A DNA stretch of 20,040 nucleotides from Deltaproteobacteria bacterium UBA2221 (lineage in GTDB: Bacteria; Desulfobacterota; Syntrophorhabdia; Syntrophorhabdales; WCHB1-27): NCBI GenBank assembly GCA_002328485.1, contig DCUF01000052.1:1-20040 (forward strand), given 5' to 3'. This document shows, piece after piece, positions 14,395-20,040 of this stretch. Position numbers and translations under genes: made by a program. Each line of letters opens with the position of its first letter. The first letter of the stretch is position 1. The notes under the pieces were generated by a model that searched no databases, was not told the DNA's origin, and saw only the letters and a list, made by a program, of their open reading frames with translations.

Positions 14395-17289
14395 CTATGT
14401 TATGGGGAAACTGATCGAAACCTTGGTCCCGTTGTCTGCCGCAAACTCTATGGTCCCCTGCAACTGCTTCGTCAGGCCCCGGACGAGCTGGAGGCCTAGG
14501 GAACGAAGGCTGTAGCCTCGCCTCTCGGGAACAAACCCGATACCATTGTCCTTAACAGCGAGGGTGCACTTTCCGCGGCTGGTCTTCGATAGGCTAACGA
14601 CTATCTCGCCCCTCCGGCCTTCGAAGGCATGCTTCAGGGAGTTGGCCACGAGTTCATTGATGATCAGACCACAGGGGATCGCCACGTCCGGACCGAATAG
14701 AAGGTCTTCAACGGTCGTGGATAGGGATACCCAGGGCGCGCCGTGCGAAGCAACGAGTGAGGAGGTAAGGCTTCTTATGTACTCCGGCATATCAACGTGA
14801 GCTAGGCTGTTGGAGCGGTACAGGTGTTCGTGGACGAGGGCCATGGATTTAACTCGATCTTGACTCTCCCTGTATGCCTCGCGCACCTGTGCATCGTTCG
14901 TACTCTTGGACTGCAAGCGCAACAGGCTGTACACGATCTGCATGTTGTTCTTGACCCGGTGATGAACCTCTCGAAGGAGCACCTCTTTTTCTTCGAGGGA
15001 CGCCAAAAGCTGTTTTTCCGCTTCAACCCTCTCGGTAATGTCATGGGACAGTCCTCCGACACCAATCCGATTGCCACTCAGCTTGACAGGGAATTTTCGG
15101 ACCAAGAACGTCCTGTTGTAGAGACGCCTCTCACCGACATAGAGATCTTGGGAATGAAGGGCTTTCAGATCGGTTTCTCTCAAGATCTGGGCGACCTTCT
15201 GGTCCACTATATCCGAGGGCCGTCTGCCTATTACCTTCTCCTCACTTTTCCCGTGGAGATTCAGAAACGCCCTGTTAACCATGATATATTTGAGTTCGTC
15301 GTCCTTGAGGGTGGCAATATCAGATGTTGAGTCGATGAACGTGCGATACCGTTCCTCGCTTTCCCTCAAGGCCTCCTCTGTCTGTTTTCGTCGTGTTATG
15401 TCCTCGACCATTCCCTCGTAGCGGAGCGCCTCTCCAGCTTCGTGAGCGACGGTCCGGGCGCTAATGGACACCCAGATCGGCGTTTTGTCCTTCCGTATAA
15501 ATCTGGTTTCAAAATCACGGACAAATCCGGAATGTTCCATCAGGAAAACGTACTTTTCCCAATCCCTTCGCTCTGCGAAGTGTCTGCTCCCCATGCCCCC
15601 GGCCTCGTCAATCAGGGCCTTGGGGCTGGAATAGCCGAGCATTTTGGCGAGGGCCGGATTGACACTGGTATATGCCCCCTCCGGCAGGCTCTGAAAGATG
15701 CCTTCCACAGCGTTGTCAAAGATTCCCCGATACTTTTCTTCGGCGCGTCTCAGGGCCTTCTCGTTCTCTCTCCGTTCCGTCACATCCATGAGAGTACCGA
15801 TGATGGCTTGCCTCCCCTCGAACCACGTTCTGGAGCTGAAGACCTCTATGTCTCGGACAGCGCCTGTCGCCGTGACAATCCTGAATGTAAGGCCCAATTC
15901 TCTTGCTGTTCCCTCAAGACACCGGACAATGCTTTTCTCAACCATCGGCCAGTCTTCGGGATGCACCAGATCTTTCGGCCCCAGTTTTTCGGTGATTTCT
16001 TCGACCGATTGTCCTCGAATCTCCGCCACCTTAGGGTTGACGTACCTGAACGCCCAATCCTGAATCAGATAGATGCCGACGAGGGCCTTTTCGGTAAGCT
16101 TAAGAAACCTTACCTCAGACTCCTGTAGTTCCTGCTCCGCCTTCCTTTGCTCCGTTACATCGCGACCAACAGACTGCACCTCGATCACCCTCCCTGCATG
16201 ATCGGTTATTGGACAATCGGTCCATTGCTGCCAACGCCTATTCCCCTGGCAGTCAGTTGCTTCATGTTCGTAAGAAAGGGGTTGTCCGGTTGCGAGCACC
16301 GTTTCGACGGAGGACGAGACCGAATCGCGGGTCTCATCCGTAAGCAACTCCATCCATTTTTTTCCAAGAAGGTCGTTGCCCTCCTGGCCAAAGAAGCGGC
16401 AGTAGGCCTCGTTTACGAAGGTAAGGGTCGTGTCGGGAAGCCACCGGCATACCGACACGGTGCCGGTTTCAACCATGGCACGATACCGGGCCTCACTGGA
16501 ATGGAGGGCTTCCTCCTCCTTTTGTCGACTCGAAATGTCCCTGACCACGCTGACCCAGCCATTACTGTTTGCGTCGCCCTCAAGAGGATTTATGCTGTGC
16601 TCACTGTCAAAGACCGTTCCGTCCTTCCTCTTCATCTTAAACTCGAGACCATGGAGAAAACCCTTGGTTTCAATGGCCCGGCGCAGATACCTTCGAAAAC
16701 GCTGCATTGCCGTACGGTCGACATACAGAAAGGTGGTGCGCTGGCCCAGCATCTCTTCCCGGCTATATCCGAACATGTCCGAGGCACCGGAGTTGCAGAC
16801 CAAGATGCGACCCTTTTCGTCCGTTATGAACACGGCATCCGTGAGGCTTTGAAAGGTTCTCTCCAACAGCGCCTGAGATGCCTTGAGCACCTCCCCCGCC
16901 TTTCTGGCCGGTGCCAGATCTCTCCACGTCACCAGAAAGGGCGACGAGGCGTCGCTGCCTATTCTTATAGCGGTCACCTCGACCCATAGCTCGTGGCCAT
17001 TCATGTCTTTGTGAAGCCATTCAAATCGATGCGCTGCCGAGCGGGTAGGGGCCTTTATCAGTCTATCGGCTTTTTTCTGAGAAACCTCTCCGTCAGGTTG
17101 ATAGTCAGGGGACAACTCGCCGGGGTGGCGTCCGATAACATCCTCCTTTGCAGAGGCCTTCAGGATTGTTAGGGCAGCCTTGTTACAATCTATGAAGCGA
17201 CCTTCCCGGACCAGAAAAACGGGGTCCACCGAATTCTCAAAAATGGGACTAAATGGAATAGATTCAAGAAGGTTTTCCGACTGCTCCAT
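14395..17289 (-). CDS. Multi-PAS cytoplasmic sensor histidine kinase (HisKA_2 type)
   Basis: This 964-residue kinase has about six consecutive PAS/PAC units (roughly 1-137, 138-265, 266-392, 393-517, 518-645, 646-766), each ending in a typical linker such as VVRDISSRQKEEEAL or LMDVTERRENEKAL. A HisKA_2 phosphoacceptor segment follows (LLREVHHRVKNNMQIVYSLLRLQ, His near residue 775). The C-terminal HATPase domain has N box IINELVANSLKHAF, G1 DNGIGF and G2 SLGLQLV. There is no membrane segment, so it senses an internal signal such as redox state or a small ligand. No Cys-based haem or cluster motif is evident in the PAS units. It sits between the formate transporter and the mvh operon. No response regulator is encoded in the window. 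Confidence 0.93.
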   Translation of the reverse strand: MEQSENLLESIPFSPIFENSVDPVFLVREGRFIDCNKAALTILKASAKEDVIGRHPGELSPDYQPDGEVSQKKADRLIKAPTRSAAHRFEWLHKDMNGHELWVEVTAIRIGSDASSPFLVTWRDLAPARKAGEVLKASQALLERTFQSLTDAVFITDEKGRILVCNSGASDMFGYSREEMLGQRTTFLYVDRTAMQRFRRYLRRAIETKGFLHGLEFKMKRKDGTVFDSEHSINPLEGDANSNGWVSVVRDISSRQKEEEALHSSEARYRAMVETGTVSVCRWLPDTTLTFVNEAYCRFFGQEGNDLLGKKWMELLTDETRDSVSSSVETVLATGQPLSYEHEATDCQGNRRWQQWTDCPITDHAGRVIEVQSVGRDVTEQRKAEQELQESEVRFLKLTEKALVGIYLIQDWAFRYVNPKVAEIRGQSVEEITEKLGPKDLVHPEDWPMVEKSIVRCLEGTARELGLTFRIVTATGAVRDIEVFSSRTWFEGRQAIIGTLMDVTERRENEKALRRAEEKYRGIFDNAVEGIFQSLPEGAYTSVNPALAKMLGYSSPKALIDEAGGMGSRHFAERRDWEKYVFLMEHSGFVRDFETRFIRKDKTPIWVSISARTVAHEAGEALRYEGMVEDITRRKQTEEALRESEERYRTFIDSTSDIATLKDDELKYIMVNRAFLNLHGKSEEKVIGRRPSDIVDQKVAQILRETDLKALHSQDLYVGERRLYNRTFLVRKFPVKLSGNRIGVGGLSHDITERVEAEKQLLASLEEKEVLLREVHHRVKNNMQIVYSLLRLQSKSTNDAQVREAYRESQDRVKSMALVHEHLYRSNSLAHVDMPEYIRSLTSSLVASHGAPWVSLSTTVEDLLFGPDVAIPCGLIINELVANSLKHAFEGRRGEIVVSLSKTSRGKCTLAVKDNGIGFVPERRGYSLRSLGLQLVRGLTKQLQGTIEFAADNGTKVSISFPIT

Positions 17290-17337
17290 AGTGCCTGTCT
17301 CTTCGCCTCTTCATCTATGTGTGGAAAAGCAAAGCTG

Positions 17338-17366
17338 ATCATACCATTTTGCGTTAGGCCTATACA
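17338..17366 (-). promoter_or_regulatory. Possible promoter of the sensor kinase gene
   Basis: On the minus strand a TATGAT -10 box (17343-17338) lies 17 bases after a weak -35 (TGTATA, 17366-17361), about 50 bases before the kinase start. The terminator just upstream means the kinase needs its own promoter, which gives this candidate some support. Confidence 0.3.
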
Positions 17367-17462
17367 GAGGTTTTCTGCTGTTGGCGGGGGGCATATGTAA
17401 CAAGAGGCCCAGAAACGTGACGACGAGGCGTCGCTGCCCAAAAAGGGGAGGGGGATTGAAAA

Positions 17463-17494
17463 AGAAAACCCGGCTGTCGACAGCCGGGTTTTCT
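17463..17494. terminator. Perfect 32-base palindromic terminator after the formate transporter
   Basis: The 32 bases are an exact palindrome: 16-base arms running from A/T-rich ends through CCCGGCTG to a central TCGA. On the minus strand it begins 20 bases after the transporter stop and ends in a TTTTCT run, as expected for a rho-independent terminator. Because it is symmetrical it would work in both directions. Confidence 0.85.
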
Positions 17495-17514
17495 GAGGGT
17501 GTACCCGAGGGTCG

Positions 17515-18333
17515 TCAGGTGGGTGTCGCAGTAGAGAGTTCCTTCTTGAAAGACCAGTAGTAGACCGCACCGATGAAGAGGAAACCTCCCACGATATTGC
17601 CGATGGTCACGGGAATGAGGTTCCAATAAATGAACTGGCCCCACGTCACGTTTGCACCAAGCATAATGCCGGCCGGTATAAAATACATGTTGGCCACGCT
17701 GTGCTCGAAGCCGGAGGCCACGAAGGCCATAATGGGAAACCAGATACCGAAGAACTTGCCAACCATGTTCTTCGAACTCAGGGCGAGGAGTATTGCGACG
17801 TTGACCAGAAGGTTACACGCAATGGCCTTCATGAAGGCCGACCACAGCCCCATCCCTCCCACCGCCATGTACGGCAAGGTTTTCGCTTCGGCTATGGCTA
17901 TAGCGTTCTGACCGAACACGGTGATCTCCGGTCCTCCGCCTTTGCTGAAGGGCCCGACGGACATGAGGTATGCCCAGAAAAGGGATCCAACGAAGTTCCC
18001 GATGTATACCCAGAACCAGGCGTTGAAAACCCTGCCCCATGTGGTCTTCTTCTGAAAGACGCCCATAGGTATAAGCATAGTATCGCCGGTAAAGAGCGAC
18101 ATGCCGGTCAGAACGATCGCAATGAGGCCGACGGGAAAGACGGAGCCGGAAATAAGTGACTTGAGACCGGGAACGGTCGTTCCGGTTGAGCAGACCGTGG
18201 CAAGTGCCCCTCCGACCGCGATGAAAAGGCCTGCCATAAAACTTCTGACAAGAAGGTTGTCCGCCGTGAGATTCCCCTTGTACCTTCCTGCATCCCCCGC
18301 GAGTTGAACCACCTCAACCGGTTTGTGTGCCAT
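17515..18333 (-). CDS. Formate/nitrite transporter (FNT family, FocA-like)
   Basis: This 272-residue integral membrane channel should move formate across the cytoplasmic membrane. About six hydrophobic segments are visible, with the FNT loop SLFTGDTMLIPMG (residues 79-91). The pore-lining His lies in SGFEHSVANMYFIPAG (H211), matching the conserved His of FocA. The final segments NLIPVTIGNIVGGFLFIGAVYYW are characteristic. It begins 48 bases after the formate dehydrogenase stop and has a strong AAGGAGGTGG ribosome site, so both are in one operon. This context favours formate over nitrite as substrate. Directionality (export or import) cannot be read from sequence. Confidence 0.94.
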   Translation of the reverse strand: MAHKPVEVVQLAGDAGRYKGNLTADNLLVRSFMAGLFIAVGGALATVCSTGTTVPGLKSLISGSVFPVGLIAIVLTGMSLFTGDTMLIPMGVFQKKTTWGRVFNAWFWVYIGNFVGSLFWAYLMSVGPFSKGGGPEITVFGQNAIAIAEAKTLPYMAVGGMGLWSAFMKAIACNLLVNVAILLALSSKNMVGKFFGIWFPIMAFVASGFEHSVANMYFIPAGIMLGANVTWGQFIYWNLIPVTIGNIVGGFLFIGAVYYWSFKKELSTATPT

Positions 18334-18381
18334 AAGCCACCTCCTTAATAATATTAGTAATTGTAGTAATTCTTTTTACTC

Positions 18382-20040
18382 CTACGGTTGTATCTTCTCA
18401 ATCCTACAGGAACAAACCTTGTATTCCGGGATCTTGCAGACCGGGTCGAGGGCATCGTTGGTTAAGGTATTGGCGGCAGCCTCAAAGAAATGCCATGGGA
18501 AGAAAACGACATTCGGTTTGGTTCTGTCCGTCACCTTTGCTTTCACCCTGACGCTCCCCCTCCTCGAGGATATAGAAACCAACTCGCCATCCTGAACATC
18601 GTGGTTTCGCGCATCGTTGGTATTTAGCTCGATGAAAGCGGTCGGCACATTCTCAGCGAGAATTCTAGAATTGCGACTCATGGTGCCTGTGTGAAAATGA
18701 TCGAGCAGGCGCCCGGTGGTCAATATCATGGGATATTCAGCGTCAGGCTCCTCGGCTGGTACCGTGTATTCCAACGGGGTGAGGAGGCCAAGACCTCTCG
18801 TGAACTTGTCCTTGTGAAGGAACTGCGTTCCAGGGTGATCCTCATTGGGACACGGCCATTGAAGCAATTCATCCTCGATCCTTTTATAGGTTATGCCCGC
18901 GTAGGAGGGGGTAACCTTTCTGATCTCCTTGAAGATATCTTTCGGCTCATCGTAGCCCCACTGAGCCCCCATGCGGTTGGCCAGCCCCATAATAACCCGC
19001 CAGTCGTCTTTTGCCTGGCCTGGAGGAGAGAGGACCTGACGCATCCGTTGCACCCGTCTTTCCGTATTCGTGACCGTGCCTTCCTTTTCCAAAAAGGAAC
19101 AAGCGGGAAGAACGACGTGGGCATATCGAGCCGTTTCGGTAAGGAAGATATCCTGTACCACCAAGAGTTCGAGCGACTCCAGTGCCTCAATGACGTGATG
19201 TTGATTGGGATCGGAAACCACGGGATTTTCGCCCATTATGTAGAGCGCCTTGACCTTTCCCTGGATCGCACCATTGAACATCTCGAGGAGGGTAAGCCCC
19301 GGTGTCGCAGGAAGACCCTTAGCTCCCCAGGCTTTTTCAAACTTTGCCCTATTTTCTTCCACCGTAACCGGTTGATAGGCGGGGTAGCTGTTCGGGAGAC
19401 CGCCCATGTCGCAGGCACCCTGAACGTTGTTTTGCCCGCGGAGTGGATTGACACCCCCGCCCGCAACACCCACATTGCCGAGGAGCATCTGCAGATTTGC
19501 GGTGGCCTTGACCCCATTTACCCCTGACACGAACTGGGTGATACCCATGGAGTAATAGAGGGCCATCGGCTTAAGGGTCGCCATGAGTCGCGCTGCGGCC
19601 ACGATGTCTTGAGGATTGTCGAGACCGCATACGGCTGCCACGTATTCAGGCGTATATTTATCAAGAGATTTGGCGAGGTCAGCGAACCCCTCGCAGCGGG
19701 TTTCAACGTAATTCTTGTCGAAAAGCTCTTCTTTGACCAGCACATGCATGAAGCCATTGAGGATGGCGATATTGGTGCCGGGATTGATGGGGAAGTAATA
19801 ATCTGCATATTTGGAAAGTTCTATCTTACGGGAATCCACCACGATCAGCTTCTTCTTGTCGTTGATGACCGCCTTTTTTATCATAGATCCGATGACGGGG
19901 TGATTTTCCGTGGTATTCGATCCTATTACCAGGTAACCGTCGGATTGGGGCACCTCCCTGATGGAATTTGTCATTGCCCCTGAGCCGAAGACTGCCGCCA
20001 GACCGGCGACAGTTGAGCTGTGTCAGAGACGGGCGCAATG
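18382..20040 (-). CDS. fdhA: Selenocysteine-containing formate dehydrogenase catalytic subunit, 5' end outside window
   Basis: This molybdenum or tungsten bis-MGD enzyme oxidises formate or reduces CO2. The window holds the last 552 residues. A plain ORF search would start at the internal ATG at 19974, but the same frame continues to the edge through one TGA at 20025-20023. The translation across it is HCARLUHSSTVAGL, the formate dehydrogenase active-site motif with Sec followed by the catalytic His. A bacterial SECIS hairpin follows. Further signatures are IGSNTTENHP, NVGVAGGGVNPLRGQNNVQG and the cofactor-binding TGRLLDHFHTGTMSRNS near the C-terminus. The N-terminal iron-sulfur part lies outside the window. 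The formate channel follows 48 bases downstream. Partner subunits (for example diaphorase-type) are not visible. Confidence 0.94.
19992..20012 (-). promoter_or_regulatory. Bacterial SECIS hairpin of fdhA
   Basis: On the coding (minus) strand an eight-pair stem, CUGUCGCC with GGCGGCAG (one G-U pair), closes the loop GGUCU. It begins ten bases after the UGA, so the GGUCU falls at positions 19-23 downstream. This is the same loop and spacing as in Escherichia coli fdhF, where SelB binds the GU of the loop. Its presence supports reading the UGA as selenocysteine. Confidence 0.88.
20023..20025 (-). other. In-frame UGA read as selenocysteine in fdhA
   Basis: The codon lies within HCARL-UGA-HSSTVAGL, exactly where formate dehydrogenases carry Cys or Sec. 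It should be recoded by SelB and tRNA-Sec, whose genes are not in this window. Confidence 0.9.

Noticed and set aside
1..20040. CRISPR arrays, tRNA or rRNA genes, insertion sequences
   Set aside because: No regularly spaced repeats, cloverleaf-like segments, rRNA signatures or transposase motifs were seen on reading both strands.

Overview
The window is almost entirely coded on the minus strand, so transcription runs from high to low coordinates. Gene content and codon style suggest an anaerobic, probably syntrophic or sulfate-reducing bacterium of the former Deltaproteobacteria (Desulfobacterota); a Syntrophorhabdus- or Syntrophus-like organism would fit. The pointers are a selenocysteine formate dehydrogenase, a formate channel, a group 3c-type [NiFe] hydrogenase and a trimeric NADH-linked [FeFe] hydrogenase in one neighbourhood. 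The taxon is inferred from content only; there is no rRNA or other marker gene here.

Layout in transcription order. (1) 20040-17515: a 5'-truncated formate dehydrogenase catalytic subunit with an in-frame UGA (selenocysteine) codon and a matching bacterial SECIS hairpin, then a formate/nitrite transporter ending at a perfect palindromic terminator. (2) 17289-14395: a cytoplasmic sensor histidine kinase with about six PAS domains and a HisKA_2 core, without a response regulator in view. (3) 14063-8783: a fused GltD/NfnB-like flavoprotein carrying extra [4Fe-4S] sites and an MvhD domain, the [NiFe] hydrogenase small and large subunits (MvhG, MvhA), and a HyaD-type maturation protease. No HdrABC is visible. 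(4) 8782-7794: about 1 kb without a confident gene; it holds a small Cys-containing reading frame interrupted by an amber codon. (5) 7793-3892: a hydrogenase-type signalling set made of a DRTGG protein, an RsbW-like ATPase, a sensory-type [FeFe]-hydrogenase-like protein, a second DRTGG protein, a PHP phosphoesterase and a second GHKL ATPase. (6) 3821-1: a Cys-free HndB-like protein, then HydC (NuoE-like), HydB (NuoF-like) and HydA ([FeFe] hydrogenase, 3' end outside the window).

Taken together the region is a formate/H2 and NAD(P)H interconversion island. FdhA and the FNT channel handle formate, MvhAG with the flavoprotein likely couples H2 to a nicotinamide and/or ferredoxin, and HydABC couples NADH to H2. 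The sensory hydrogenase with its ATPase, PHP and DRTGG neighbours looks like a switch that reads H2 or redox state and regulates the catalytic enzymes. The points most worth attention are the Sec codon with its SECIS, the GltD-MvhD fusion standing in for Hdr, the loss of all cluster cysteines in two thioredoxin-like domains of the HydABC system, and the sensory module with duplicated DRTGG and ATPase partners.
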